Of a stretch of 64,000 nt of DNA, positions 32,995 through 45,469 are shown in pieces. The position numbers and the translations under genes were made by a program. Source of the stretch: Leclercia sp. 29361 (lineage in GTDB: Bacteria; Pseudomonadota; Gammaproteobacteria; Enterobacterales; Enterobacteriaceae); contig NZ_CP049786.1 in the NCBI RefSeq assembly GCF_011290365.1, positions 2,790,001 through 2,854,000 of the forward strand. The letters run 5' to 3'. Numbering within the stretch: position 1 is the first letter of the stretch; every line of letters starts with the position of its first letter. Under the pieces are notes generated by a model, which saw nothing but the letters and a program-made list of their open reading frames with translations, was not told the origin of the DNA and ran no database searches.

Positions 32995-33726
32995 GTGAGT
33001 AATTACAGTGAGCAGTTCCTGAAAACTAATCCGCTGGCTGTATTAGGGGTATTACGCGATCTGCAAAAACAGGGCGTTCCCGTGCGTATCAGCTGGGGGA
33101 ACAACCAGTTCATCAGCAAAATTCTGGATGCCACGCCAGAACGGCTGGTGATGGATTTGGGTAGTCAGGAGTACGAAAACCGCTCGGTGCTGCGCGCAGA
33201 AATCATCACCGTGGCCGCCGACACCCAGGGGGCGAAGGTGGAGTTCGACCTGCCGCAACTGGAACAGGGAACCTGGCAGGGACTACCGGCCTTTATCACC
33301 TCCCTGCCGGCCTCGGTATGGTGTATCCAGCGACGGGAGTTTTTCCGTATCAATGCCCCCCTGCATCCGGCCTACTTCTGCAAAGCCAAAATGCCGGACA
33401 AGAGCGTGATCCGTTTTCGTCTGCACGATCTGTCGCTGGGCGGCATGGGGGCGCTGATGGATAGCGCAAAACCTGAGGCACTGGTGGAGGGGATGCGCTT
33501 CTCGCAAATCGAACTGGATATGGGCGGCTGGGGTCGCTTCTTCTTCGATGCGCAGCTGATCACGGTGAGTGAACGTAAGGTCGTGGACAGCAAAAACGAA
33601 ACCATCACCACGCCGCGTCTGAGCTTCCGTTTTCTCAATGTCGGGCCAGGCCCGGAGCGTGAACTGCAGCGAATTATCTACTCGCTGGAACGTGAAGCGC
33701 GGGAGCGCGCCAACAAGGTGCGTTGA
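32995..33726 (+). CDS. ycgR: Flagellar brake protein YcgR (c-di-GMP receptor)
   Basis: A 243-residue cytoplasmic protein with an N-terminal YcgR domain (1-108) and a C-terminal PilZ domain. The c-di-GMP contacts RREFFR (113-118) and DLSLGG (145-150, DxSxxG) are intact. When it binds c-di-GMP it slows the flagellar motor. It starts at GTG with a GAGGAGCC ribosome site upstream, and it follows a FliA promoter. Confidence 0.95.
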   Translation: MSNYSEQFLKTNPLAVLGVLRDLQKQGVPVRISWGNNQFISKILDATPERLVMDLGSQEYENRSVLRAEIITVAADTQGAKVEFDLPQLEQGTWQGLPAFITSLPASVWCIQRREFFRINAPLHPAYFCKAKMPDKSVIRFRLHDLSLGGMGALMDSAKPEALVEGMRFSQIELDMGGWGRFFFDAQLITVSERKVVDSKNETITTPRLSFRFLNVGPGPERELQRIIYSLEREARERANKVR

Positions 33727-33732
33727 TCGCGA

Positions 33733-33755
33733 CCGGGCAGCGCGTGGCTGCCCGG
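33733..33755. repeat. Hairpin between ycgR and emtA
   Basis: CCGGGCAGC and GCTGCCCGG form a 9-bp stem with a 5-nt loop between converging genes. No T-run follows on either strand, so termination would not be of the simple intrinsic type. Confidence 0.5.
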
Positions 33756-33762
33756 CAACGGA

Positions 33763-34374
33763 TTACATGGCGTCCATCGCCTTCTGTACTTTCCAGATAT
33801 AGCGCGGCGCCTGCGGGGCTGGGTGATTATTCACGACGTGCTCAAAGAACTCGTCTTTGTCCAGGTCGTTGATCTCGGCAATCGCCTTTTTGCGATCCGA
33901 GGAGAAGGTGCGCAGCAGCGCGCCTGCCCCGTTAACGTACGACACCACCAGCGCATACTGCATCACTTCCGGATCCTCAATTCCCTTCAGGATCCCGTGC
34001 TCCAGAATGCTCAGATAGGCGGTGCCCATCGAGATATTGCGCTCCGGGTTCTTCAGCTCGCTGGTGGAGGGCTGTCCGCTCCAGCCCATATGCCGGTAGA
34101 CCTCTCGCCCGGCAGTGGAGGCTTTCAGCTGCATCAGGCCCACCGCGTTCGATTTACTCACCAGATTTGGATTCCCGCCCGACTCCACCGCAATGATGGC
34201 GGTCACCAGACGCGGGCTGACGCCCCAGGCTTCACCGGCTTTTTCGCTGATCGGCATCCACTGCATCGCCCGTTTGACCGGCACTTCCGGGTTCCATTCG
34301 GTTTTGTTGTAATCCTGCTTTGAACTGCATCCTGCAAGCAACACAATCAAAAAAGCAAACCATCTCAATTTCAC
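33763..34374 (-). CDS. emtA: Endo-type membrane-bound lytic murein transglycosylase
   Basis: A 203-residue outer-membrane lipoprotein, the same length as E. coli EmtA (MltE). The lipobox LLAGC places the lipidated Cys at 16. The SLT domain has catalytic Glu64 in [11 protein letters not shown], followed by [12 protein letters not shown] and [15 protein letters not shown]. It cleaves peptidoglycan strands internally to anhydromuropeptides. The start is the GTG at 34374 with AAGGACAG before it; seven extra codons upstream are an open-frame artefact. Confidence 0.95.
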   Translation of the reverse strand: MKLRWFAFLIVLLAGCSSKQDYNKTEWNPEVPVKRAMQWMPISEKAGEAWGVSPRLVTAIIAVESGGNPNLVSKSNAVGLMQLKASTAGREVYRHMGWSGQPSTSELKNPERNISMGTAYLSILEHGILKGIEDPEVMQYALVVSYVNGAGALLRTFSSDRKKAIAEINDLDKDEFFEHVVNNHPAPQAPRYIWKVQKAMDAM

Positions 34375-34487
34375 GTCATCTGTCCTTATGGTCATTCATC
34401 GCTGTTACCCTATCCTCCGCTTGATGAAGGATGCGCTCAGGCGGCATGATATATACATTTAGATTTATAAGTCAGCAAGGAAATGCC

Positions 34488-35402
34488 ATGTCTCAGTTTC
34501 ATCTCATCGCACCATCAGGTTACTGCATTAATCAGGAGGCGGCCCAACGGGGCGTTGCGCGTTTACTGGACGACGGGCATCAGGTGCAAAATCAGATAAT
34601 TATACCCCGCCGCCAGCAGCGATTTGCCGGGACCGAGGCGCAGCGGCTGAACGACATTAACGCCCTCACCCGCCTCGAGGGTGACAACCAAATAGTGCTG
34701 GCGGTGCGCGGGGGATACGGCGCCAGCCGCCTGCTGGAGCAGATCGACTGGCAGGGTCTGGCTACACGCCAGCAGCAGGATCCGCTGCTGATTTGCGGTC
34801 ACAGCGATTTCACCGTTATCCAGCTGGGCCTGCTGGCACTGCATAACATCATCACCTTTAGCGGCCCGATGCTGGCGGGCAACTTTGGCGCCCCCGAGCT
34901 GGACGCCTTTACCCTGGATCATTTCTGGCGCGCGCTGCAAAACAAAACCTACTCCGTGGAGTGGCAGGGCGAAGGTCCGGCGTGTGAACGCGCAGGCCAG
35001 CTATGGGGCGGCAATCTGGCAATGGTGGTGTCGCTGATCGGCACCCGCTGGCTGCCCGCCATTGAGAACGGCATTCTGGTGCTGGAGGATATCAACGAGC
35101 ATCCGTTCCGGGTTGAGCGCATGCTGCTCCAGCTGTACCACGCGGGGATCCTCGACCGCCAGCAGGCGATCGTCCTCGGCAGTTTTAGCGGTGCGGCCGC
35201 CAATGATTACGATGCCGGATACGATCTGGCGACCATGATCGATTACCTGCGCTCCCGGGTGTCAGTGCCGATTATCAGCGGGCTCGATTTTGGTCATGAA
35301 CAACAGACCGTCACCCTGCCGCTCGGCGCGCAGGCTTCGCTTGTTCATGCCGCAGGTAAGACCTGTTTGACCCTGAGCGGTCATCCGGTGCTGAAGGCAT
35401 AA
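34488..35402 (+). CDS. ldcA: Murein tetrapeptide carboxypeptidase (LD-carboxypeptidase A)
   Basis: A 304-residue cytoplasmic S66 peptidase that removes the terminal D-alanine from recycled murein tetrapeptides. The nucleophile Ser106 is in ICGHSDFTVIQL. The glutamate of VLEDINEHPFRVERML and the late histidine in GLDFGHEQQTVTLPLG make up the Ser-Glu-His triad. The ATG at 34488 follows CAAGGAAATGCC and gives exactly the E. coli length. It is divergent from emtA, another murein-turnover gene. Confidence 0.95.
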   Translation: MSQFHLIAPSGYCINQEAAQRGVARLLDDGHQVQNQIIIPRRQQRFAGTEAQRLNDINALTRLEGDNQIVLAVRGGYGASRLLEQIDWQGLATRQQQDPLLICGHSDFTVIQLGLLALHNIITFSGPMLAGNFGAPELDAFTLDHFWRALQNKTYSVEWQGEGPACERAGQLWGGNLAMVVSLIGTRWLPAIENGILVLEDINEHPFRVERMLLQLYHAGILDRQQAIVLGSFSGAAANDYDAGYDLATMIDYLRSRVSVPIISGLDFGHEQQTVTLPLGAQASLVHAAGKTCLTLSGHPVLKA

Positions 35403-35452
35403 AAAAAGCCCCTTAAGCGCCGGATTAGCACGCTGTAAGGGGCATTAATATG
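35403..35452 (-). other. Hairpin after ldcA with its T-run on the minus strand
   Basis: GCCCCTTA (35409-35416) and TAAGGGGC pair around about 20 nt, with inner AGCG/CGCT. Seven A before it give a T-run only for leftward transcription, although ldcA is rightward. Confidence 0.4.
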
Positions 35453-35470
35453 TTAGGGTTTTAATAATAG

Positions 35471-37234
<1,764 letters not shown>

Positions 37235-37251
37235 TTCTGTGCGGTCGGTTT

Positions 37252-37327
37252 GCCGGGTGGCGGCTACGCCTTACCCGGCCTACAAGGCACGGTTTTGTAG
37301 GCCCGGCAAGCGTAGCGCCGCCGGGCG
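37252..37327. repeat. REP pair (BIME) between cvrA and dadX
   Basis: GCCGGGTGGCGGCTACGCC and the mirror-image unit ending in GCGCCGCCGGGC face each other across about 15 nt of spacer. Confidence 0.85.
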
Positions 37328-37332
37328 TCTCT

Positions 37333-38403
37333 TCACACCGTAATCACGGGTACCCGCGGGGCCAACGCGGTTAATAACTCGTACCCGATGGTGCCCGCCG
37401 CAGCCGCGACGTCGTCCACTTTCACCTCATTGCCCCACAGCTCAACCGGCGTGCCGATCCCGGCCTGCGGACAGGGGGTAAGATCAATCGCCAGCATATC
37501 CATCGACACGGTGCCGACCGTGCCGGTGCGCACGCCGTCCACCCATACCGGGGTGCCGTTTGGGGCGATACGCGGATAACCGTCGGCATAGCCGCCTGCG
37601 ACAATCCCGATCCGCTGCTCGCCCGAGGCGCGGTAGCGGCTGCCATAGCCCACGGTATCCCCCGCTTTCAGGGTCTGAACCCCGATAATCTCACTGCGCA
37701 GGGACATAACCGGCTTGAGGCCACTGTTGGCGATATCCTGCCACTGCCCGGACGGTGACGCGCCGTAGAGCACGATCCCCGGACGCACCCAGTCGAAATG
37801 CGCTTCCGGGTGCCAGAGGGTCGCCGCCGAGTTAGAGAGCGAGCGCGGGCAGTCCAGCCCCTCCGCCGCCTGCTCTATGCGCATCATGGGCTCAGCAATG
37901 CCGTCCGGCTTTTCCGCATCGGCAAAATGGGCCATCAGCGTCATCCCGCCGATGTTCTTCAACGCCCGCAGCTGCTGCCAGACGCTGTGGACCCGATCCG
38001 GCTGGAAACCGAGGCGGTTCATGCCGCTGTTCACCTTCAGGTAGATATCGAGCGGGGCATGCAGCTTCGCATTCTGCAGCGCCTTAACCTGCCAGTTACT
38101 GTGCACGCTGGTGGTCAGGCGGTACTTATCAAACAGCGGCAGTTCATCGCTGCTGAAGAAGCCTTCGAGCATCAGGATCGGCCCTTTCCAGCCACGCTCG
38201 CGCAGCAGGATCGCCTCCTCCAGATTGAGCATTGCAAAGCCATCGGCGGCGCTTAACGCGCTCCAGACGCGATCCAGACCGTGACCATAAGCATTGGCTT
38301 TGACCACCGCCCAGACGCGTGAATCGGGCGCAGCGCGCCGGACAATTTGCAGGTTATCTTTCAGGGCCTGCAGATCCAGCTGAGCCACAACAGGACGGGA
38401 CAT
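37333..38403 (-). CDS. dadX: Catabolic alanine racemase
   Basis: A 356-residue PLP enzyme that converts L-alanine to D-alanine for DadA. The PLP lysine is Lys35 in VVKANAYGHG, and the catalytic tyrosine lies in VGYGSRYRA (about 251-259). The C-terminal beta domain follows, with VDGVRTGTVGTVSMDMLAID split as VDGVRTGTVG and TVSMDMLAID. It stands 12 nt after dadA and shares its transcript, as in E. coli. Confidence 0.96.
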   Translation of the reverse strand: MSRPVVAQLDLQALKDNLQIVRRAAPDSRVWAVVKANAYGHGLDRVWSALSAADGFAMLNLEEAILLRERGWKGPILMLEGFFSSDELPLFDKYRLTTSVHSNWQVKALQNAKLHAPLDIYLKVNSGMNRLGFQPDRVHSVWQQLRALKNIGGMTLMAHFADAEKPDGIAEPMMRIEQAAEGLDCPRSLSNSAATLWHPEAHFDWVRPGIVLYGASPSGQWQDIANSGLKPVMSLRSEIIGVQTLKAGDTVGYGSRYRASGEQRIGIVAGGYADGYPRIAPNGTPVWVDGVRTGTVGTVSMDMLAIDLTPCPQAGIGTPVELWGNEVKVDDVAAAAGTIGYELLTALAPRVPVITV

Positions 38404-38415
38404 GACGACTCCTTG

Positions 38416-39783
<1,368 letters not shown>

Positions 39784-39803
39784 TCAACATAGGCCTTTTT
39801 TAT

Positions 39804-39819
39804 GGTGACTTACCTCACA
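39804..39819. promoter_or_regulatory. CRP-binding site upstream of dadA
   Basis: GGTGACTTACCTCACA matches TGTGA-N6-TCACA at 9 of 10 conserved positions and lies about 90-105 nt before dadA. E. coli dadAX is activated by CRP. Confidence 0.6.
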
Positions 39820-39880
39820 CCTTCCCCTGTTGACGGGGGTAGCACGGTTTTGGCATCTCCTGCTGCGCGGCATTTTTAAC

Positions 39881-39895
39881 CAGAATATTATTCTG
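39881..39895. promoter_or_regulatory. Lrp-binding site in the dadA-ycgB gap
   Basis: CAGAATATTATTCTG fits the Lrp consensus YAGHAWATTWTDCTR at all fifteen positions. A weaker relative (CGAAAATATTATTCA) lies nearer dadA. E. coli dadAX is a known Lrp target. Confidence 0.55.
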
Positions 39896-39978
39896 CCGGA
39901 CACCCCCTTTTCGTCACGGAAAAAACGGGAAATCGCAAAGAAAAAAATAGCGTCCCAGCACGCTTTTGAATGGCGTGT

Positions 39979-39986
39979 TCTATGCT
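39979..39986 (+). promoter_or_regulatory. Possible RpoS-type -10 element of ycgB
   Basis: TCTATGCT, preceded by a TG three bases upstream, resembles the sigma-S preferred CTATACT and lies about 55 nt before ycgB, which is RpoS-dependent in E. coli. Confidence 0.3.
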
Positions 39987-40037
39987 TGAAAAGAGGTTCT
40001 CCAGACAGAGAGAGCTACCAACAATGAGGGCGCGCTA

Positions 40038-41570
40038 ATGGCTACTATTGATTCCATGAATAAGGACACCACACGTCTGAGCGATGGACCCGACTGGACA
40101 TTCGAGCTGTTGGATACCTATCTGGCAGAAATTGACCGGGTAGCGAAACTCTACCGTCTGGACGCCTATCCCCATCAAATCGAAGTGATCACCTCCGAGC
40201 AGATGATGGACGCTTACTCCAGCGTCGGGATGCCCATTAACTATACCCACTGGTCGTTTGGCAAAAAATTCATTGAAACCGAACGTCTGTACAAGCATGG
40301 TCAGCAGGGGCTGGCCTATGAGATCGTCATCAATTCCAACCCCTGCATTGCCTACCTGATGGAAGAGAACACCATCACCATGCAGGCCCTGGTGATGGCG
40401 CACGCCTGCTACGGACACAACTCGTTTTTCAAAAATAACTACCTGTTCCGCAGCTGGACCGATGCCAGTTCGATTGTCGACTATCTGATCTTTGCCCGTA
40501 ACTACATTACCCAGTGCGAAGAGCGCTACGGGGTGGACGAGGTAGAGAAGCTGCTCGACTCCTGCCATGCGCTGATGAACTACGGCGTGGATCGCTACAA
40601 ACGACCGCAGAAGATCTCCCTGCAGGAGGAGAAAGCCCGTCAGAAAAGCCGGGAAGAGTATCTGCAGAGCCAGGTGAATACCCTCTGGCGTACCCTGCCG
40701 AAACGCGAGGAGGAGAAAACGGTAGTGGAAGCGCGCCGCTATCCTTCCGAGCCGCAGGAGAACCTGCTCTACTTTATGGAGAAGAACGCCCCGCTGCTGG
40801 AGCCGTGGCAGCGTGAGATCCTGCGCATCGTGCGCAAGGTGAGTCAGTATTTCTATCCGCAAAAACAGACCCAGGTGATGAACGAAGGCTGGGCGACGTT
40901 CTGGCACTACACCATCCTTAACCACCTGTATGACGAAGGCAAAGTGACTGAGCGCTTTATGCTGGAGTTCCTGCACAGCCACACCAACGTGGTGTTCCAG
41001 CCGCCTTACAACAGCCCGTGGTACAGCGGTATTAACCCGTATGCGCTGGGCTTTGCCATGTTCCAGGACATCAAGCGTATCTGTCAGAACCCGACGGAAG
41101 AGGATAAATACTGGTTCCCGGATATCGCCGGGTCCGACTGGCTGGAGACGCTGCATTTCGCGATGCGTGACTTCAAGGATGAGAGCTTTATCAGCCAGTT
41201 CCTGTCGCCGAAGGTGATGCGTGACTTCCGCCTGTTTACGGTGCTGGATGACGATCACAACAACTATCTGGAGATTTCGGCGATCCACAATGAAGAGGGG
41301 TATCGTGAGATCCGCTCCCGGCTCTCGGCTCAGTACAATTTGAGCAATCTGGAGCCGAATATCCAGGTCTGGAATGTGGATCTGCGCGGGGATCGCTCCC
41401 TGACGCTGCGCTATATCCCGCATAACCGCGCCCCGCTGGACAAAGGGCGCAAGGAAGTGCTGAAGCACGTCCATCGCCTGTGGGGCTTTGACATTATGCT
41501 CGAGCAGCAGAATGAAGACGGCAGCGTGGAGCTGCTGGAACGGTGCCCGGTTAAGGGGAATATGTTGTAA
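40038..41570 (+). CDS. ycgB: SpoVR family protein YcgB
   Basis: A 510-residue cytoplasmic protein collinear with E. coli YcgB. Conserved blocks are PINYTHWSFGKKFIETE, AYLMEENTITMQALVMAHAC, YGHNSFFKNN and NEGWATFWHYTILN with its His-rich setting. The family occurs with yeaH/yeaG in the stationary-phase regulon; its activity is unknown. The ATG follows GAGGGCGCGCTA; five codons of a tiny frame (ATGAGGGCGCGCTAA) overlap the ribosome site. Confidence 0.93.
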   Translation: MATIDSMNKDTTRLSDGPDWTFELLDTYLAEIDRVAKLYRLDAYPHQIEVITSEQMMDAYSSVGMPINYTHWSFGKKFIETERLYKHGQQGLAYEIVINSNPCIAYLMEENTITMQALVMAHACYGHNSFFKNNYLFRSWTDASSIVDYLIFARNYITQCEERYGVDEVEKLLDSCHALMNYGVDRYKRPQKISLQEEKARQKSREEYLQSQVNTLWRTLPKREEEKTVVEARRYPSEPQENLLYFMEKNAPLLEPWQREILRIVRKVSQYFYPQKQTQVMNEGWATFWHYTILNHLYDEGKVTERFMLEFLHSHTNVVFQPPYNSPWYSGINPYALGFAMFQDIKRICQNPTEEDKYWFPDIAGSDWLETLHFAMRDFKDESFISQFLSPKVMRDFRLFTVLDDDHNNYLEISAIHNEEGYREIRSRLSAQYNLSNLEPNIQVWNVDLRGDRSLTLRYIPHNRAPLDKGRKEVLKHVHRLWGFDIMLEQQNEDGSVELLERCPVKGNML

Positions 41571-41588
41571 TTCGGTGCGGCTTGTTTT

Positions 41589-41666
41589 GCCGGGTGGCGC
41601 TTCGCTTACCCGGCCTACCCGTGTTGCAGATGTTGTAGGCCGGGTAAGGCGCAGCCGCCACCCGGC
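41589..41666. repeat. REP pair (BIME) between ycgB and fadR
   Basis: GCCGGGTGGCGCTTCGCTTA and the inverted GCCGGGTAAGGCGCAGCCG unit enclose a short spacer, next to a bidirectional terminator. Confidence 0.85.
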
Positions 41667-41669
41667 GAA

Positions 41670-41697
41670 AAAAAACCTCTCACGCGAGAGGTTTTTT
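41670..41697. terminator. Bidirectional terminator between ycgB and fadR
   Basis: AAAAAACCTCTC and GAGAGGTTTTTT pair around ACGC, with A- and T-runs on both sides of the stem. Confidence 0.92.
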
Positions 41698-41700
41698 GTT

Positions 41701-42420
41701 TTAGCGTCCCTGGATGACCAGGTCGCCCGGCAGGGATTTCTGCATCCGGTGCCAGATCTCGCCGCTTTCACGACCGTAGCGACGCACGGTGTCGTACACC
41801 TGGTCGTGCATCCCTTCAGAGCAGAGTTCGCTCAGCTTATGGTAGAAGCCGAGCGCCAGGCTGCGGGCTTCCGGATTGGCGAAGTAGTGACGGCCAATGC
41901 GGGTATAGAGCCCTTTCATCCCGTTGAGGATCAGGCCGTAGATCGGGTTACCGGAGGCAAAGGCCAGGCCGCGGAAAACATTGTAATCCAGCAGGGCAAA
42001 GGCATCGGCGTGATCTTCCACTGCGGTAGCGCGGTTCAGCACTTCGAGGGCCTTATCCGGGTGCTGGCGGAATGCCGTGCGGATAAAGATGGTGGCGATG
42101 TTGGTACGTACGGAGAGCAGATTATCGATCAGCTGCGGAACGCTCTCGTGATCGAGACGCGCCAGCGTTTCAAGAATATTCAGACCCGACGTTTCCCAGA
42201 AGTTATTCACTTTGGTCGGTTTGCCGTGTTGGATCGTCAGCCAGCCATCGCGGGCCAGTCGCTGCAACACTTCACGTAAGGTGGTACGTGTGACGCCAAT
42301 CAGTTCAGAGAGTTCGCGTTCTGCGGGAAGGATCGAGCCAGGGGGGAAACGGTTATTCCAGATGCTCTCGATAATGTACTCTTCCGCGAAACCCGCCGGG
42401 CTTTGCGCCTTTATGACCAT
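41701..42420 (-). CDS. fadR: Fatty acid metabolism regulator FadR
   Basis: A 239-residue GntR-family regulator, the same length as in E. coli. The winged helix spans residues 1-75 ([22 protein letters not shown], in two parts [10 protein letters not shown] and [12 protein letters not shown], then wing IQHGKPTKV), followed by the all-helical acyl-CoA-binding domain. It represses fad genes, including fadD in this window, and activates fab genes; long-chain acyl-CoA releases it from DNA. It is divergent from nhaB. Confidence 0.97.
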   Translation of the reverse strand: MVIKAQSPAGFAEEYIIESIWNNRFPPGSILPAERELSELIGVTRTTLREVLQRLARDGWLTIQHGKPTKVNNFWETSGLNILETLARLDHESVPQLIDNLLSVRTNIATIFIRTAFRQHPDKALEVLNRATAVEDHADAFALLDYNVFRGLAFASGNPIYGLILNGMKGLYTRIGRHYFANPEARSLALGFYHKLSELCSEGMHDQVYDTVRRYGRESGEIWHRMQKSLPGDLVIQGR

Positions 42421-42617
42421 AGTGAGTTTTCCATTAACTGCTTTTTACAAAATTCACTCATCATACCAGAGGCAGACAGAGGCAGATAGCGCAGCGAGGC
42501 GAGAAAAAAGGGATCGCCGTTTTATTTTTATCATTTAAAATTTCGGCCCGCGCCCCTTGCCTGGCCCGGTTTGCGTATACTTAATCCGTAATTATGTGAT
42601 GGGCAAGGAAATCTGTT

Positions 42618-44156
42618 GTGGAAATGTCTTATAGCCGCGCCCTGTGGCGCAATTTTTTAGGCCAGTCCCCCGACTGGTATAAAGCAACCCTGGTTGTTTT
42701 TCTGGTTCTTAACCCGCTTATCTTTGTTGTCGACTCCTTCGCCGCAGGCTGGCTGCTGGTGGCAGAGTTCATATTTACCCTGGCGATGGCGCTGAAATGT
42801 TACCCCCTGCTACCGGGCGGCCTGCTGGCCTTCGAGGCGGTGGCGATCGGTATGACCAGCGCGGAACATGTGAAAGAGGAGCTGGCAAACAATCTCGAAG
42901 TGCTCCTGCTGCTGATGTTTATGGTGGCCGGGATCTACTTTATGAAGCAGCTGCTGCTGTTTATCTTTACCCGCCTGCTGCTGAGCATCCCCTCGAAAAC
43001 GCTGCTGTCGCTGGCCTTCTGCGTAGCGGCTGCGTTTCTGTCGGCCTTCCTCGATGCCCTGACCGTGGTGGCGGTGGTGATCAGCGTCGCCGTCGGCTTC
43101 TATGGGATCTATCACCGGGTGGCCTCCGCAAAGCCGGAAGATAGCCTGCACGATGACAACCATGTCGATACCCAACAGCGCGAGGTGCTGGAGCAGTTCC
43201 GCGCCTTCCTGCGCAGCCTGATGATGCACGCTGGTATAGGCACCGCGCTGGGCGGGGTGATGACCATGGTCGGCGAACCGCAGAACCTGATCATCGCCAA
43301 AGCCGTTGGCTGGAACTTTACCGAGTTTTTCCTGCGCGTGGCCCCGGTCAGCGTGCCGGTACTGGTGTGCGGTCTGCTCACCTGCTGGCTGGTAGAGAAG
43401 TTTAAATGGTTTGGTTACGGCACCCTGCTGCCGACCCAGGTTCGCGAGGTATTACAGCGTTATGACGATGAGAGCCGCAGCCAGCGTACTCGTCAGCAGA
43501 AGCTGGCGCTGATTTTTCAGAGCATCATTGGCGTCTGGCTGATTATCGCCCTGGCGTTTCATCTGGCGGAGGTGGGATTAATCGGCCTGTCGGTGATCAT
43601 CCTGGCGACCTCCTTTACCGGCGTGACGGATGAGCACGCCATCGGCAAAGCCTTTACCGAAGCGCTGCCGTTTACCGCTCTGCTGGCGGTGTTTTTCGCG
43701 GTGGTGGCGGTGATTGTCGACCAGCAGCTGTTTGCGCCGATCATTCGCTATGTGCTGCAGGCCGAGGCGGACGCCCAGCTGTCGCTGTTCTATCTGTTTA
43801 ACGGCCTGCTGTCGGCCATCTCCGACAACGTGTTTGTCGGCTCGGTCTATATCAATGAGGCCAAATCTGCACTGCAGAGCGGCGCGATAAACCAGCAACA
43901 GTTTGAACTGCTGGCGGTGGCGATTAACACCGGTACCAACCTGCCCTCCGTCGCCACGCCGAACGGCCAGGCGGCGTTCCTGTTCCTGCTCACCTCGGCG
44001 CTGGCTCCCCTGATTAGACTCTCTTATGGTCGGATGGTGTGGATGGCGCTGCCCTATACGGTGGTATTAACCGGCGTCGGTTTGTTGTGCGTCAAAATTA
44101 CCCTCATTCCTGTTACCCAATGGATGCTGCAGGCGGGTATACTGGCGACGCATTAA
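42618..44156 (+). CDS. nhaB: Na+/H+ antiporter NhaB
   Basis: A 512-residue inner-membrane antiporter collinear with E. coli NhaB, with about twelve helices. Marks are LYxR-like [15 protein letters not shown] at the N-terminus, [22 protein letters not shown] (as [11 protein letters not shown] and [11 protein letters not shown]), [18 protein letters not shown] and the conserved end [18 protein letters not shown]. It exports Na+ in exchange for protons. The start is a GTG with AAGGAAATC before it. Confidence 0.95.
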   Translation: MEMSYSRALWRNFLGQSPDWYKATLVVFLVLNPLIFVVDSFAAGWLLVAEFIFTLAMALKCYPLLPGGLLAFEAVAIGMTSAEHVKEELANNLEVLLLLMFMVAGIYFMKQLLLFIFTRLLLSIPSKTLLSLAFCVAAAFLSAFLDALTVVAVVISVAVGFYGIYHRVASAKPEDSLHDDNHVDTQQREVLEQFRAFLRSLMMHAGIGTALGGVMTMVGEPQNLIIAKAVGWNFTEFFLRVAPVSVPVLVCGLLTCWLVEKFKWFGYGTLLPTQVREVLQRYDDESRSQRTRQQKLALIFQSIIGVWLIIALAFHLAEVGLIGLSVIILATSFTGVTDEHAIGKAFTEALPFTALLAVFFAVVAVIVDQQLFAPIIRYVLQAEADAQLSLFYLFNGLLSAISDNVFVGSVYINEAKSALQSGAINQQQFELLAVAINTGTNLPSVATPNGQAAFLFLLTSALAPLIRLSYGRMVWMALPYTVVLTGVGLLCVKITLIPVTQWMLQAGILATH

Positions 44157-44162
44157 GTGAGT

Positions 44163-44188
44163 CAGCCGGGTAATTTATTGCCCGGCTG
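44163..44188. repeat. Hairpin after nhaB
   Basis: CAGCCGGG and CCCGGCTG pair over a 10-nt A+T-rich loop just after the nhaB stop. There is no T-run, so termination by this hairpin alone is doubtful. Confidence 0.4.
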
Positions 44189-44298
44189 CACTGACGAATG
44201 ATAAATATCCGATTACGTTATATTTTGCGCGCTGACAGTGGCGCGCGAATTGTTTTCGTTTACACTGCGCTTTCTATACCTGTTCCAGGGAAATGATT

Positions 44299-44829
44299 AT
44301 GTTGAAATTTTTAAATCAGTGCTCGCGTGGACGCGGAGCCTGGTTGCTGTTGGCCCTGACCGCCTTCGCGCTCGAAATGGTGGCATTGTGGTTCCAGCAT
44401 GTGATGTTGCTGAAGCCCTGCGTGCTGTGTATCTATGAACGTTGCGCGCTGTTTGGCGTGATGGGCGCAGGCCTGGTGGGCGCCATCGCCCCAAAAAGCC
44501 CGCTGCGCTACGGTGCGATTGCTATCTGGCTGTACAGCGCCGGAAAAGGGCTTCAGCTGGCCTGGGAGCACACCATGATCCAGCTGCACCCGTCGCCGTT
44601 TCAGACCTGTGATTTTGCCGCCAGCTTCCCGAGCTGGCTGCCGCTGGACAAGTGGCTGCCGCAGGTGTTCGTGGCCAGCGGCGACTGCTCTGTGCGTCAG
44701 TGGGAGTTCCTGACCCTCGAGATGCCGCAGTGGCTGGTGGGCATTTTTGCCGCTTATCTGGTCGTGGCGCTGCTGGTACTGATTGCCCAGCCGTTTAAAC
44801 CGAAAAAACGCGATTTGTTTGGCAGATAA
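44299..44829 (+). CDS. dsbB: Disulfide bond formation protein B
   Basis: A 176-residue four-helix inner-membrane quinone oxidoreductase, the E. coli length. Both cysteine pairs are in place: Cys41/Cys44 (PCVLC) and Cys104/Cys130, with the quinone-contact Arg48. It re-oxidises periplasmic DsbA and passes electrons to ubiquinone or menaquinone. An ATG two codons upstream is possible, but AGGGA spacing favours 44299. Confidence 0.95.
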   Translation: MLKFLNQCSRGRGAWLLLALTAFALEMVALWFQHVMLLKPCVLCIYERCALFGVMGAGLVGAIAPKSPLRYGAIAIWLYSAGKGLQLAWEHTMIQLHPSPFQTCDFAASFPSWLPLDKWLPQVFVASGDCSVRQWEFLTLEMPQWLVGIFAAYLVVALLVLIAQPFKPKKRDLFGR

Positions 44830-44836
44830 AAAAACG

Positions 44837-44902
44837 TCGGGTGGCGCTGCGCTTACCCGACCTACAGGCTCGTAGGCCCGCGCAAGCGAAGCGCCGCCGG
44901 GC
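44837..44902. repeat. REP pair (BIME) between dsbB and ycgN
   Basis: GTCGGGTGGCGCTGCGCTTA and the opposite unit ending GCGCCGCCGGGC, next to a bidirectional terminator. Confidence 0.8.
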
Positions 44903-44905
44903 ATT

Positions 44906-44931
44906 AAAAAACCCGCCGCGGCGGGTTTTTT
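44906..44931. terminator. Bidirectional terminator between dsbB and ycgN
   Basis: AAAAAACCCGCC and GGCGGGTTTTTT form the stem, with flanking runs usable from both sides. Confidence 0.92.
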
Positions 44932-44932
44932 A

Positions 44933-45376
44933 TTAGCTGCGGTTGGGATGATTCATAATATGGTCTTCCCAGTCGCGCACTTCAGATTCTCGCACCGCAA
45001 TATGGCGCACAGAAATCCGCTCGCCGTGCATCGCCGCTTTCGAACCGGCCAGCAGCGGGTGCCATTTCGGCAATTCCTTCCCTTCCGCCAGCAGGCGATA
45101 GGCGCAGGTCGGCGGCAGCCATTCAAAGGTTGGCAGGTTGTCGCGGGTCAGTTTGATGCAGTCCGGCTCTAACTCGAACCGGCGCTCGTAGTTACGGCAC
45201 TGGCAGGTTTTGATGTTCAGCTGGTTGCAGGCGACGTTGGTGAAATAGATTTCATCCGAGTCTTCATCCATCAGCTTATGCAGGCAGCACTGCCCGCAGC
45301 CGTCACACAGCGATTCCCACTCGGCGTCGGTCATGTTGTCGAGAGTTTTGCTTTGCCAGAAAGGAATGTCGCTCAT
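44933..45376 (-). CDS. ycgN: UPF0260 cysteine-cluster protein YcgN
   Basis: A 147-residue cytoplasmic protein close to E. coli YcgN. The cluster CDGCGQCC (24-31) with Cys50, Cys58 and Cys60 ([14 protein letters not shown]) probably binds zinc or an iron-sulfur centre. A GTG four codons upstream gives a slightly longer reading; I chose the ATG at 45376. Function unknown. It is followed, on the same strand, by no obvious partner. Confidence 0.9.
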   Translation of the reverse strand: MSDIPFWQSKTLDNMTDAEWESLCDGCGQCCLHKLMDEDSDEIYFTNVACNQLNIKTCQCRNYERRFELEPDCIKLTRDNLPTFEWLPPTCAYRLLAEGKELPKWHPLLAGSKAAMHGERISVRHIAVRESEVRDWEDHIMNHPNRS

Positions 45377-45469
45377 AAGGATGTCCACACGTCAAAATAA
45401 AGCGCACCTTATAACCAGTCTGGCACCTCGATGCAAGTTTTGCCGCCCAAAAGGGGCGGCAAGCGGGGG

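Noticed and set aside
40035-41771. 578-codon open frame on the minus strand opposite ycgB
   Set aside because: It mirrors the conserved ycgB gene, crosses the terminator and REP elements, and shows no family features or ribosome site.
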